Positions 33,790 through 43,299 of a stretch of 64,000 nucleotides of DNA are shown piece by piece; position 1 is the stretch's first letter; each line of letters starts with the position of its first letter. Source of the DNA: Actinomyces massiliensis 4401292 (GTDB lineage Bacteria > Actinomycetota > Actinomycetes > Actinomycetales > Actinomycetaceae); assembly GCF_000269805.1 (NCBI RefSeq), contig NZ_JH711481.1, positions 783,785-847,784 of the forward strand. The letters run 5' to 3'. The position numbers and the translations under genes are program-made. Below the pieces are notes generated by a model that saw only the letters and a program-made list of their open reading frames with translations, was not told the origin of the DNA and made no database searches.

Positions 33790-34453
33790 TACAGACCGGC
33801 TTGAGGAATCTCACGATCGCGTCGTGGTGCTGCCCGCCAGCATAGCGCAAGGCTGCAGTAAATCAGGTGCACGACGCACTGCTGGACGACCGTCCGCCCC
33901 CACGCAGTGCTTGATCCGTCTCCGACAGGCCCTTTCGGTCACCCTTCTTCCGTGGTCCGGCTGATCGTGTCCCTGGCAGACCCCGAGCACCGCAGACCCC
34001 CTCGAAGTGCGCAACGATCCTCTCCCATGGTCAGACCGCGCACAGTCAATCGGAGAGCACGATCTAGTCGATGCCCTTGGCCAGCACTCCCGCTCGAGCA
34101 CGACCACCGGCTCGAGCGCGCCATCCCGATCCCGCGCGACCTCGATCCCAACCAGCCCAATTTCGGTGGACGCGGTCCTCCTCGCACCCCATTACGCATG
34201 TCCGCATCCGCCGGGACGCCGCCGCGCTCAAGGCCGAGGCGCCTGATCATCTCCACCTCCAAGGCAATCCCGAGTACGTCCTCGATGAGCTGACTGAGCA
34301 GGCCTGCCGGACCTCGGCACACCAGGTTCATGCCCTGCTCCCCTGGCCCGAGCGAACAACCGCCCGGGCCGACTACTTCTGATCGACGATCCCCCCGGTC
34401 ACAGAACCGATCAACGCCTCAGCCACCACCTCAGTCGCGTCAGACACAACCAT
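33790..34453 (-). pseudogene. IS256-family transposase, multiply frameshifted
   Basis: Across three frames the minus strand reads MVVSDATEVVAEALIGSV, LLSQLIEDVLGIALEVEMIRRLGLERG, TEIGLVGIEVARDRDGALEP, LTVRGLTMGE, DTISRTTEE and TVVQQCVVHLI, in the order of IS256/Mutator transposases (GER region, PRDRDGSFEP, GLTTGEI, DxISRITD, QQCVVHL). Stops and frameshifts break it throughout and the C-terminal third is absent. Confidence 0.75.
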
Positions 34454-34668
34454 CTCTCTCGGATTGGACCGCACCCACACCCCTCAAACAGACCCCCGGA
34501 ATCCCCGAGTGCTACGTATCTCTTCTCTCGATGCCGGTGGGTGGAACTATCGACCCGGTGGTGCGCGCACCTAACGAGAGTTAAGAGGTCAGGATAGGTG
34601 TCGTACCCCCGCCGTACGGTGGCCCGCAGCCCCGAACGGCAGGGTTGTCGGGTGCGGAAGGAGCAATT

Positions 34669-35406
34669 ATGGACATCGATCCAACCATGCGGGTACGCAA
34701 TGAAGGCGCATTGAGAGTTATTGTGAGAATGGCCAAGTTCTGGAGGGCGTGGGTAGTTGCTGCGCTAGCTGTTATTTTTCTTTTAGGAATGTTAGAACAT
34801 TATATTTTCCATACTTCTAGAACACTGCTCTGCGTCGGTGTTTTGTTTCTGATTTGCATGTTCGTTTCGACAGCAACCCTGTTGGCGGCTGGTTATTTGA
34901 TCCCACCACCAAAGCCGCTCACTAAGCACCATTCCCTGGTTAATCGCTTACACCAGTATTTTCGTACGGTCCTAAGTGCCCTCATGCTCGGTGTTGCTGC
35001 TTTTTGGGGTGCCGTCGTGTCAATCGATGTCGACGATGCAATGAAGACCTCTGGCATTGAAGGAGCCATGGAGGTAGGTAAGACTTCGGTGCTGTATCCG
35101 ACAGTAACGATAGCCGTAATTGGGTTATGGGTAATTTCAATGGGGGTGTTTGTGGATGTACACCGCACCGACCCCGAAATGGTCGTTTCCAAGTTCGAGG
35201 AAATAATAGAGAAATGTTTCAGCCTCGAGCGATGGCGTTTCTATAAGCAACACGAGGGCCGTAAGGCTGTGCGAGCATTCTTAAATCTCAGCACACGAGG
35301 CATATGGGCGTTTTTTGTCGTGTACTGTTTTCCGCTCCTCGTATTGTTGGCGATAACATTTGCATGGGGTTGGATTGAGAATTATTTCGCGTCGACTATT
35401 CGATGA
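34669..35406 (+). CDS. four-helix membrane protein in low-GC DNA
   Basis: This 245-residue protein starts at ATG 34669 with GGAAGGAG upstream. Hydrophobic helices lie at about 20-40, 48-70, 100-120 and 140-165, with another near the C-terminus (GIWAFFVVYCFPLLVLLAI). No recognised domain. Base composition is clearly AT-richer than all neighbours, with codons ending in T and A that the host rarely uses. It lies between the IS256 wreck and two ISAs1-type ends, so it is probably imported cargo. Confidence 0.65.
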   Translation: MDIDPTMRVRNEGALRVIVRMAKFWRAWVVAALAVIFLLGMLEHYIFHTSRTLLCVGVLFLICMFVSTATLLAAGYLIPPPKPLTKHHSLVNRLHQYFRTVLSALMLGVAAFWGAVVSIDVDDAMKTSGIEGAMEVGKTSVLYPTVTIAVIGLWVISMGVFVDVHRTDPEMVVSKFEEIIEKCFSLERWRFYKQHEGRKAVRAFLNLSTRGIWAFFVVYCFPLLVLLAITFAWGWIENYFASTIR

Positions 35407-35517
35407 CTCCGGACGTTTGTAGAGAAATGCTGGCGTTCCACCATCCGACTCTTAGCATTTGCGAGCGTGGTAGGCGAGTTTTATTGATCTGTTTGGGGGC
35501 TCTTCGTATTTGAAGGC

Positions 35518-35624
35518 AGGGGTTCGGTAAAGTCTGTGGGTAAGGAGGCTGAGCCGCTTTGACGGGGATGGCGTGTCGCTGGGACAGGGGCGCGGGCCCC
35601 GTAGAGACGATGAGCGGTGTCTAG
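35518..35624 (+). repeat. second solo end of an ISAs1-type element
   Basis: Closely similar to 33636-33741 and in the same orientation: GGTTCGGTAAAGTCTGTGGG, GTGTCGCTGGGACAGG and GGGCCCCGTAGAGACGATGA. The two copies flank the IS256 remnant and the low-GC membrane gene. Confidence 0.65.
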
Positions 35625-35664
35625 TTGTACTGATCGGGAGGGTTGGTTGAGGGGTGTGGTCTCA

Positions 35665-36954
35665 GGGGGTCGGCAAAGTCGGTGGGTGGTTGTCTGATCT
35701 CTAGTGGGTCTGGCGTGTTGGTGCGGGTGCGGCGTGACCCGCACGGTGACGATGAAGGCGTCTACTCAATCCCGTCACCAGCGAGGTCACGCCGCCGATG
35801 TCATCTTCCACCACGACTGCCCTGTCGCGCCAGCCCCTGGTCCAGGTTCTCAGGAACGTGGCCGATCCCAGGGACCGGCGCGGTGTGCGCCACGACCTGC
35901 CCACGGTCCTGTCCCTGGCCGTGGCGGGGGTGCTGGCCGGTGCCCGGAGCCTGACGGCGATATGGGAGCACACCACCGACCTGACCGGCGCAGACCTGCG
36001 CTCTCTGGGGCTGGAGGAGGGGCAGGCCCTTCCATCGGAGTCCACCATCCGACGGGTGCTCCAGGACCTGGAGCCCGCAGGCCTCGACGCCCACTTGGCG
36101 TCATGGTTGTGGACGCGTACCGCCACCATCAACGGCCGCAGGGTGATAGCGGTGGACGGCAAGACCATGCGTGGAGCGCGCGCCGGCGAGGATCCGGCGC
36201 CGCACCTCCTGGCCGCCTTGGACCACGCCACGGGCGCTGTGCTTACCCAGGAGCGGGTGGCCGGCAAGACCAACGAGATCCCAACCCTGCCCGAGCTGCT
36301 TGAGCCCCTCGATCTGGACGGGGTCGTGGTGACCGCCGACGCCATGCACACCCAGGTGGACACCGCCCAGTGGATCACCCAGCGCGGTGGCCACTACCTC
36401 CTGACGGTCAAGGACAACCAGAAGACCCTGCGCAAGACGCTCAAAGCCCTGCCCTGGAAGGACGTCCCGTCCATCTCCTCGGTCGACACCTCTCACGGTC
36501 GGCGGGTGCGGCGCACTGTCAAAGCCCTCGAGGCACCCCGGTGGGTGGACTTCCCCGCCGCCGCCCAGGTGCTCCAGGTCCGACGCACCCGCACCACCAA
36601 AGGCCGCAAGGCCTCGAGCAGGTCGGTGGAGGTGGTCTACCTGATCTGCTCCCTGCCCATGACCGACGCCCGGCCCGAGACCGTCGCCGTCTGGATCCGC
36701 AGGCACTGGGGCATCGAGAACCGCCTCCACTGGGTCCGCGACGTGGTCTTCGACGAAAACCGCCACCAGCTGCGCACCCGCAACGGACCCGAGATCATGG
36801 CCGCCCTAAGAAACCTGGCCATCAGCCTCATCCGCCTCTTCCTCGGGCCCGGCGTCTCCATCGCCTCAACTACCAGATCCCTGTCCAGACGCCCCAAACG
36901 AGCCATCAGACTACTGACCCAACCAACCCCCTAAAACCGACTTTGCCGACCCCC
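35665..36954 (+). mobile_element. ISAs1-family insertion sequence, intact
   Basis: Perfect 19-bp terminal inverted repeats (GGGGGTCGGCAAAGTCGGT at 35665; complement at 36936-36954) enclose one uninterrupted transposase. I see no target duplication. Length about 1.29 kb is normal for the family. Confidence 0.88.
35798..36934 (+). CDS. ISAs1-family DDE transposase
   Basis: The 378-residue protein has an N-terminal DDE_Tnp_1-associated region (NVADPRDRRGVRHDLPTVLSLAVAGVLAGARS), the catalytic-domain start RRVIAVDGKTMRGAR (first Asp), GVVVTADAMHTQ (second Asp) and RRHWGIENRLHWVRDVVFDENRHQ (Glu). All three acidic residues are present, so the element should be able to move. The extra solo ends nearby suggest earlier insertions of relatives. 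Confidence 0.92.
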   Translation: MSSSTTTALSRQPLVQVLRNVADPRDRRGVRHDLPTVLSLAVAGVLAGARSLTAIWEHTTDLTGADLRSLGLEEGQALPSESTIRRVLQDLEPAGLDAHLASWLWTRTATINGRRVIAVDGKTMRGARAGEDPAPHLLAALDHATGAVLTQERVAGKTNEIPTLPELLEPLDLDGVVVTADAMHTQVDTAQWITQRGGHYLLTVKDNQKTLRKTLKALPWKDVPSISSVDTSHGRRVRRTVKALEAPRWVDFPAAAQVLQVRRTRTTKGRKASSRSVEVVYLICSLPMTDARPETVAVWIRRHWGIENRLHWVRDVVFDENRHQLRTRNGPEIMAALRNLAISLIRLFLGPGVSIASTTRSLSRRPKRAIRLLTQPTP

Positions 36955-37134
36955 TGCTCCTGGACCCGGTTCCGGGGCCGTGAGGGCGCGGGTTGCGGGA
37001 GCGGCTGGCCGCGCCTGGAGCCGCTTCCATTCCTGCGCGGTCACGAATGTGTCGCACCCTGAGGCTACTGTTCCCTCCGTAAGCATCCTTCCGTAAACAG
37101 CCGACGACGACGTCCGCGGAAGTAAGGAGTAGTA

Positions 37135-38739
37135 ATGAGTATGAATAATGGGAGTGGGTCCTCGCTGGAGGCGCGAGGCGCGGAGGCGACCCTTCTCGAA
37201 GTGGAGCCCGGCGTCGCCGTCCTCCTCGGCGATCACGTGCCAGCGGGATTGGAGGTCGAGCCCTTCGGGCTGGGGAGGCGTGGCGACCGCGAGGTCGTCC
37301 ACGCGCTGAGCAACGCCGTTGGCGCCGCGAACCTTGCTGCACAGGGCATAGGAGGTCTCGCCTCCGTCCAGGGGCTGGTCAGGCTCGCGCCGGAGACGAT
37401 CCGGAACCTCGGGACCATGCAGACCGTTGCGAAAGACGGCTACTACCTGGGTACCCTGACCCGGGGCGGCAAGTTCGCCGCATCCGTTCGCTGGGCGCCG
37501 GCGACGGGTGCCCAGATGGGCACCATCGTGGCGAGCCTGGGCCCCGCTCTCGCCCTCCTGACGATCGGCGCGCAGCTCACCGCGACCTCGAGCAAGGTCG
37601 ATGAGAACATCGAGTTGACCCGTGATGTGCTCAGGGCCCTTCGTGAGGATCATTGGAACAGGCTCGGCGGGCTGTACGACACCATCGCCGGCGCCGTTGA
37701 CGAGGCGCGCGAGGTCGGAACCGTCACGTCGCGAACCCTCGACCGCGTCAAGAGCCTTGAGGACTCGCTGCACAAGGAGCGCCGGGCCTTCGCCGGTTAT
37801 CTCGACAAGCATCTGCAGTCGCTCGACGCCGGATACGCCGATCGGTGCGACTACCTGAGGGACAAGGCCGAGGAGATCGTCGCGGACGTCCAGGGCTTCG
37901 TCATGGCGGAGACCGCCTACTATCGCTACCAGACGCTCAGAGCCGCCGAGATCGCGGCCGACGACCATCGCTCCGCCGGGGACGACGAGCTCATGCGGCA
38001 CCTCGCCAGGCAGATCCCGGCTGAGCGTCGTCGGTCGATGGAACTGATCGCCGGGGTTCTCGAGCAGCTCGACGCCCACTGCCATCTCGCCGCCGAGTCG
38101 AGCGGGCGGACCTGGAGCCTTCGCGACTTCAGATCCCGGCGTTCGTCCGGCGTCGACCGGGCGGTGAGCGCCATGATCGAGTACGTCGACCGTCTGCGCG
38201 GCACGGTCTATGAGGAGCCCCTCGTCCTGAGTCCGGGTATCAAGGTCGTCAAGGACGATGCGTCGAATCGCGCCCTCGGCATCCTCAGATGGGCGCTGCC
38301 CCGCGAGGAGCCCCTCCTCGCCCTGGCCGAGGTCTCCCAGTGGCGTTTGACGGGCGCCGCCAGTTACCTCGGTGTTACGCCAACACGGTTCTTCCTCACA
38401 TCGCGGTCGGCCCTCACCGGGGACGGGAGCATCGAGCGGAGCGTTTCCCTGTCGGACCTGCGTTACGTCCGTCTTCGGATGGAGAAGAAGGAGGCGACTC
38501 TGGACATCATCACGAGGGAGGAGAACATCACCGTGAGCTTCGACGATTGGGCCGTGGATAACGCTCACGCCGAAGGGGTCCGCCGCGTGGCGGATCTGCT
38601 CATGGCCTCGGTGAACCTTCCCGAGAAGGAGCGGCGAACCGCGCCGGAGCTCCAAGGGATCACGAGCCGCGGCCAGATGGTGGTGATGGAGCCGTCGACG
38701 GTCGGGCACGGCGTGGAGTATCCAGTCACGACGCACTGA
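37135..38739 (+). CDS. large uncharacterised protein with one hydrophobic segment
   Basis: This 534-residue protein has a good ribosome site (GTAAGGAG) before ATG 37135. Residues 1-125 are mixed alpha/beta; a hydrophobic stretch at about 128-149 could be a membrane helix. A long charged helical region (about 150-340; e.g. SLHKERRAFAGYLDKHLQSLDAGYADRCDYL) probably forms coiled coils. The C-terminal 130 residues (FFLTSRSALTGDGSIERSVSLSDLRYVRLRMEKKE) look like a bacterial PH-like or short beta domain. I do not recognise the family. It stands alone after the ISAs1 element. Confidence 0.6.
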   Translation: MSMNNGSGSSLEARGAEATLLEVEPGVAVLLGDHVPAGLEVEPFGLGRRGDREVVHALSNAVGAANLAAQGIGGLASVQGLVRLAPETIRNLGTMQTVAKDGYYLGTLTRGGKFAASVRWAPATGAQMGTIVASLGPALALLTIGAQLTATSSKVDENIELTRDVLRALREDHWNRLGGLYDTIAGAVDEAREVGTVTSRTLDRVKSLEDSLHKERRAFAGYLDKHLQSLDAGYADRCDYLRDKAEEIVADVQGFVMAETAYYRYQTLRAAEIAADDHRSAGDDELMRHLARQIPAERRRSMELIAGVLEQLDAHCHLAAESSGRTWSLRDFRSRRSSGVDRAVSAMIEYVDRLRGTVYEEPLVLSPGIKVVKDDASNRALGILRWALPREEPLLALAEVSQWRLTGAASYLGVTPTRFFLTSRSALTGDGSIERSVSLSDLRYVRLRMEKKEATLDIITREENITVSFDDWAVDNAHAEGVRRVADLLMASVNLPEKERRTAPELQGITSRGQMVVMEPSTVGHGVEYPVTTH

Positions 38740-38752
38740 TCCCATGCTCAGG

Positions 38753-38866
38753 ATGACGACCATCAAGGTCGAGACCAGCGCCTGCGACGGCGTCCGTGCG
38801 CTCGCGGAGCATCAGGGCGTGACCATGGTGTCGCGGGTGTCGCGGGTCTCGCGATCCGTCGGATGA
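38753..38866 (+). pseudogene. truncated antitoxin-like N-terminus
   Basis: The short ORF MTTIKVETSACDGVRALAEHQGVTM resembles the N-terminal ribbon-helix-helix of VapB-type antitoxins but loses similarity after 25 residues and stops at 37. No toxin gene follows. Confidence 0.35.
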
Positions 38867-39312
38867 CGGCGCTCGTCGACCGCGGTCCTGTCCTGCTGAG
38901 CCGCGTACCTCGCCCCTTCGCCCTGTGCTGTACACCTGGAAGGGTCGAAGCATTGGTCTAACAGGCGGGGGGCGAACATGGTCGGCAGGAGGACCTGGCC
39001 CATGCCCCGCCGCGCGAGGTCGATGGTGAGGCCGCAGCGCACCGCGAACAGATCCTCGCCCGCCGCTACGCGCTCGGCCGCCGCCTCGATGGGAGTGCGC
39101 CTGCTCGCGCCGTCGGTGATCCGGCCAGCGTGGAAGAGAGTCCCCTGAATGTCGCGGTGCTCGCGGATGACCCTTTGGGTGCGCCAGTACAGGTCCAGGC
39201 TTCGGGCGCACTCGCACTGCGGGTCGCGTACGACCGGATCATCAGTCGTCGATACGAAGGACGATGTCCGAATCTGCCGCAAAGGCCGCTGCGGGGCCCG
39301 AGCGGCCGGCAT
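38812..39312 (-). CDS. hypothetical protein with N-terminus from a repeat element
   Basis: Codon use (strong GC at third positions) supports real coding for CARSLDLYWRTQRVIREHRDIQG through RCGLTIDLARRGMGQVLLPTMFAP. I do not recognise the family. The only Met near the front (39312) falls inside the inverted-repeat element at 39265-39384, so the element probably supplied the present 5' end or disrupted the original. Could be a remnant. Confidence 0.35.
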   Translation of the reverse strand: MPAARAPQRPLRQIRTSSFVSTTDDPVVRDPQCECARSLDLYWRTQRVIREHRDIQGTLFHAGRITDGASRRTPIEAAAERVAAGEDLFAVRCGLTIDLARRGMGQVLLPTMFAPRLLDQCFDPSRCTAQGEGARYAAQQDRTAVDERRHPTDRETRDTRDTMVTP

Positions 39313-39384
39313 GAAACCGCATGATTCCGCGGTTCTATCGAGCGCGTTCGAGAGGCGTGAGCCTCTTTGCGGCAGATTTGGACA
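39265..39384. repeat. 120-bp MITE-like element with 20-bp inverted ends
   Basis: TGTCCGAATCTGCCGCAAAG (39265) and its complement at 39365-39384 match at 19 of 20 positions. A shorter internal inverted repeat (AACCGC...GCGGTT) lies in the middle. No ORF of its own. Confidence 0.55.
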
Positions 39385-39580
39385 CGGAGGCCTCCTGGCA
39401 GGGCCCGTTGGAGCCCGCCAGGGGCCCGGGAGCACGGATGCGGGCGGACGGGGGGCGCGGACGTCGGGGCTCCGGTCGATGTCACCCGGCAGCTCGCCGG
39501 GAGCGGCCCCGAGGCTCCGAAGCACCCCGCGCTCGCGGTTGCGTCGCCCTGCGTCATCGCGACAGCGGAGGTCTCGCCCC

Positions 39581-41278
39581 TCAGCCCGCGGCTCCGCCAG
39601 CGGCCGGTCGGGGTTCGGCGGCGCAGGTGGTGTCCTCTGCTGGGACGGTTCCGTTGACGAGGAAGTCGATTATGGCGGCGCCGGCACAGCTGCCGGAGGC
39701 GCCATGTCCGTAGCCCTCGACGGTGAGCAGGTGGCCGTTGTCCAGCTGGTCGGTGAGGCTCTGGGCCCAGGGGTAGAGGGTTCGGGAGTCTCTCGTGGTC
39801 CCGATGACGAGGATCGGGTCGGAGCCCTCGGCGCGAGTCTCCTGGGGTGGGGTCTGCCCCCGGTGTCCCCACCCGCGGCAGTAGGCCTCCATCGCGTTCG
39901 AGGTACCGCCGAAGAAGGGGTAGCTCTTCTTCTCGGCGGCTGCCTGAGCGTCCCAGTCGGAGACGGTGCCGGCCGTGTCCGGGTAGTCGTTGCAGATGAC
40001 CGCGCCGAACATGATCTCGCTGTTGGCGCTGCTGACCACCTCCTCGACGGTCGTTGGCGGCGCCTCACCCGAGTTCTGCTTCGCTTTCACCATGAGGGTG
40101 CCGTCATGGTTGTTCATCGCCGGGGTGAGCATGGCGGTCAGCGCGTCCCAGTCCGGTTTCTCGACGGCGTACTGCTGGACGATGCCGATGGCGTCCTGCG
40201 TGTTGACGGTGATGCTGGAGTCCGGGGCGGTGAGGGGATCCTGGTCCAGGCCGTCGACGAAGGCCGTCAGCTGGGCGATCGCCTCGTCCGTGGAGCCGGT
40301 CAGGGGGCAGCCATCATGGGCCTGGCAGTGCTCGACGTACTGGCGCAGGGCACCTTCTTTGAAAGCTACTACCTCGGCGTCGCTGTCGGTCCGGTGCCGC
40401 GACGGATCCATGGCCGCGTTCAGGACAACGCGTCCGACGCGGTCAGGGAAGAAGTCGGCGTAGACGGCTCCGATATGGGTCCCGTAGGAGGTACCCAGGT
40501 AGTTCAGCTTCGCGTTGCCGTTCGTGGCGCGCAGGACGTCCAGGTCGCGGGCGACGTCGCGGGTGCCGACGTGGTCAAGCAGCTCGGGGACCTCCGAGTG
40601 CTGGGCGCACCTGGCGGCGTTGGCCGCGCCCCGGTCGATCTTCTCCTGGGCCGGAACGTTCTTGGATGTGACGCCCCTGAGCGGGTTCGTCGGGCTGATG
40701 TCGCCGTTGCCGGGATCCGTCAGGGACTGCCTGATCTCGTCGTCGGTCCAGCAGGTGATTGGGGTGGACTGTCCGACTCCCCGAGGGTCGAATCCGATGA
40801 TGTCGTAGGCGCCTCGAAGCTCCTCGGGCATGGCAGCTGGGTCCTTCATCGACTCAACGCCGCTGTCGCCGGGGCCTCCTGGGTTGGTGAACAGGGAGCC
40901 GTGCTCGGCGTCGCCGTCGGAGGCAGGAAGCTTCTTCAGGGCGAGCGTGATGGTGCGGCCGTCCGGATGCTCGTAGTCCAGGGGGACGGTGACCGTCCCG
41001 CACTGGAAGGGAGAGGTGCCGTCCGAGCAGTCCTGCCAGTCGATGGTCTGGCTGTAGAAGCTCTCCAGTTCCTGGGGAACGTCGCTCTGGGAGGAGCCGG
41101 AGCTGCCGGTGGCGTTATCCGCCGGGGCGCTGGCCTGGGCGGTGGGTGCGGGCGCGGAAGCGGGTGTCGTGGCGCTGACGGCGGAGGCCTGTGGCTGGCA
41201 GGCCGTCAGGGCGGTCGACAGCATCAGTACTGCCAGGGCCGCGCCCGCCTTCCGCGCGGTGAGGGGTATCGGTCTCAT
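39581..41278 (-). CDS. secreted alpha/beta hydrolase, tripeptidyl aminopeptidase-like lipoprotein
   Basis: This 565-residue protein has a signal peptide with lipobox LSTALTAC, a Ser/Ala/Pro linker (about 28-65) and an alpha/beta hydrolase fold. NPGGPGDSG forms the oxyanion region, YDIIGFDPRGVGQS follows, and GTSYGT holds the nucleophile (about S264). The C-terminal TAP-like domain supplies PILVIGTTRDSRTLYPWA (acid) and VEGYGHGASGSC (His). Relatives such as the SlpD/SlpE and CaeA types cleave N-terminal tripeptides or hydrolyse esters outside the cell. All triad motifs are present. Confidence 0.88.
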   Translation of the reverse strand: MRPIPLTARKAGAALAVLMLSTALTACQPQASAVSATTPASAPAPTAQASAPADNATGSSGSSQSDVPQELESFYSQTIDWQDCSDGTSPFQCGTVTVPLDYEHPDGRTITLALKKLPASDGDAEHGSLFTNPGGPGDSGVESMKDPAAMPEELRGAYDIIGFDPRGVGQSTPITCWTDDEIRQSLTDPGNGDISPTNPLRGVTSKNVPAQEKIDRGAANAARCAQHSEVPELLDHVGTRDVARDLDVLRATNGNAKLNYLGTSYGTHIGAVYADFFPDRVGRVVLNAAMDPSRHRTDSDAEVVAFKEGALRQYVEHCQAHDGCPLTGSTDEAIAQLTAFVDGLDQDPLTAPDSSITVNTQDAIGIVQQYAVEKPDWDALTAMLTPAMNNHDGTLMVKAKQNSGEAPPTTVEEVVSSANSEIMFGAVICNDYPDTAGTVSDWDAQAAAEKKSYPFFGGTSNAMEAYCRGWGHRGQTPPQETRAEGSDPILVIGTTRDSRTLYPWAQSLTDQLDNGHLLTVEGYGHGASGSCAGAAIIDFLVNGTVPAEDTTCAAEPRPAAGGAAG

Positions 41279-41656
41279 GGGGTGTGCCCTCCTTGCGGTG
41301 TCTGGATCGTCGTCGGTCGTTCTCTGCTGCCTGCCGCGGGCCGGGTCGGTCGCAGGTGGCGCGACGCCTCATATCCGGCTCATGCCTGCTGACAGGCTCC
41401 GCCCGGGCCGCGCTCCCGCGGTGCCCGGACGTTCGCGACGTTAAAGGCGCGACGACGTCGGCTTCCTCGACCGTCGGGAGGATCTCGGAGGTGTCGGTTC
41501 TCGGCCTCCGGGTGGACGAGGTCGACGTCCCGGAGGAGGGGGGCGACGTCCGCTGTCCTTCTCCGGGAGGTTGCCGCGTCCGTACCTTCCGGCCCGCGCC
41601 CGGCTCCCTCACCTGGGGGACGAGAACGGCCGTGAAGGCTCCGGGCCCGGACCGGC
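41279..41656. other. intergenic region, no gene found
   Basis: Both flanking genes are on the minus strand. I see no coding signal, strong promoter or terminator that I can support in this stretch. Confidence 0.5.
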
Positions 41657-43231
41657 TCAGGCCTTGGGCCAGGCGACGACCAGGCAGGCGCCGACGAAGG
41701 CGACGCTCAGCCCCACGTGCATCCAGCCGAGCCAGGCCCGGCGCCGGGGCAGGGCGGGCAGCTGCGTCCACAGCGTGATGCCCCGGACGACGCCGTACAG
41801 GCCGGGCAATGCAGCGACCGCCAGGATCCAGGTGGGCAGATAAATCCAGGGCCCGCTCGCCGCGGCCGCCATGAGGCAGGCGATGAGCGTGGCCGCGCGG
41901 CAGACCACCGCCATGCGACTGGGCGCGCTGGCCGCGCGGGCCATCGTGCACAGGCCCATGACGAGCGCCAGGATGGTGAAGGCGCCGAGGAGTACAATCT
42001 CTGCCAGCGTCTCGGCCGTCAGCGGCACACTCACCGTTGAGATCTTCTGGCCGTCGGTCAGGAGCGCCGCGGCGAGCGCGGAGGCGGTTCCATCCTTGCT
42101 CTGGTCGGTGTAGACCATGACGGCCGTGCCCGACTCCCTGTCGATGGCCAGGTGGGTCATGTACTCCATCGTCGTGCCGCCGTGGTTGATGATCGTGCGC
42201 CCGTCGACGACGTCGGTGTACCAGGTGTAGCCGATCCTCTCTCCCGGCAGCCGGATGCCGTCCATGAGGTCGGCGGGCCACCGCGGCTCCTGGGGGCTGT
42301 CGCCGCCGGGGACGGTGCCGGCCAGGATCGCCTGGGCGTAGCGGGTCATGTCCTCCGGGGTGCTCCACACGCCGGCGCCGGCTGGGTTGAAGCCCGTGCC
42401 GCTGACCGACTGGCCGCGGCGCCCGTTGGCCTGGACGCCGTGGATGGCGTCGTCGGGGATGTCCGCCTGGCCGATGGTGAGGGTCGTGCGCTCCATGTCC
42501 AGGGGCGTGAAGAGCCTCTCCGTGATGTAGGACCTCCAGGAGTCGGCGCCGGCGGCGCGTGTGAGGGCCTCGCCCAGGAGCGAGATTCCCAGGTTGGAGT
42601 AGGCGAACTCGCCGCGCTCACCCAGCTCGGTGGTACGGGTACTGTCGATGAGCTGGTCGATGCTGTCGGTGAAGGGGTTGAGCCCCAGGACGCTTCCTCG
42701 CAGCACCCACCTGCTCTCATCCTGGGTGGGGATGCTCGGGAGGCCGGAGTGGTGCGAGGCGATCTCCTCCAGGGTGGCCTCGCCCGCCGGGGTGCCGGCG
42801 AGCTCGGGCAGGTGGGCGGACAGCGGGTCGCCGGCCTTGACCTCGCCGCGCGCGATGGCGTCGGCCAGGAGCTGGCCGGTGAAGGTCTTGGTGATCGAGC
42901 CGATCTCCATGGGGGTGGTGGACGTGTACTGCTGGCCGGAGGCGGCGGTGCCGATGCCGGCGTGGCGGGCGCCGTCGGCCGTGATGACGGAGACGTGGAT
43001 GCCGCGGGCCTGGTAGTCGTCGGGCAGGAGGCCGATGACCTGCTTGGCCAGGTCCTTGTCGCCGGCGATGGAGGAGGTGTCCGCCCTCGAGGTGTGCGGA
43101 CCGGCGGCGAAGACGGCCAGGGCCAGGCAGGCCGCCAGGATCGCGCAGGCCCAGCGGGGGAGGAGGCCGCGCCGCGGCCGAGCCGGCGAGGTCGGATGGG
43201 AGTCAGGGGCGGGAGAGGCTGCGGTGCTCAT
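41657..43231 (-). CDS. membrane-anchored beta-lactamase-family serine hydrolase
   Basis: This 524-residue protein starts at ATG 43231 (MSTAASPAP). A signal or anchor helix (about 28-45) precedes a class C beta-lactamase/DD-peptidase fold: SITK with the nucleophile S112, YSNLG near 208 and the KTG-equivalent NHGGTT. The last 150 residues hold four hydrophobic helices, the common build of actinobacterial serine hydrolases of this type. It probably acts on peptidoglycan peptides or D-amino-acid esters outside the membrane. It is not predicted to be a resistance beta-lactamase from sequence alone. Confidence 0.85.
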   Translation of the reverse strand: MSTAASPAPDSHPTSPARPRRGLLPRWACAILAACLALAVFAAGPHTSRADTSSIAGDKDLAKQVIGLLPDDYQARGIHVSVITADGARHAGIGTAASGQQYTSTTPMEIGSITKTFTGQLLADAIARGEVKAGDPLSAHLPELAGTPAGEATLEEIASHHSGLPSIPTQDESRWVLRGSVLGLNPFTDSIDQLIDSTRTTELGERGEFAYSNLGISLLGEALTRAAGADSWRSYITERLFTPLDMERTTLTIGQADIPDDAIHGVQANGRRGQSVSGTGFNPAGAGVWSTPEDMTRYAQAILAGTVPGGDSPQEPRWPADLMDGIRLPGERIGYTWYTDVVDGRTIINHGGTTMEYMTHLAIDRESGTAVMVYTDQSKDGTASALAAALLTDGQKISTVSVPLTAETLAEIVLLGAFTILALVMGLCTMARAASAPSRMAVVCRAATLIACLMAAAASGPWIYLPTWILAVAALPGLYGVVRGITLWTQLPALPRRRAWLGWMHVGLSVAFVGACLVVAWPKA

Positions 43232-43299
43232 GGAGCCAGGTTGCCACGGCACCCTCGCCGGGATGATCCAGCCACCCGGTTGACCCATGTCGGGCCAGC

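Noticed and set aside
41657-43231. Antibiotic-resistance beta-lactamase
   Set aside because: The fused C-terminal membrane helices and motif spacing fit serine hydrolase/esterase-type proteins; resistance cannot be claimed from the fold.
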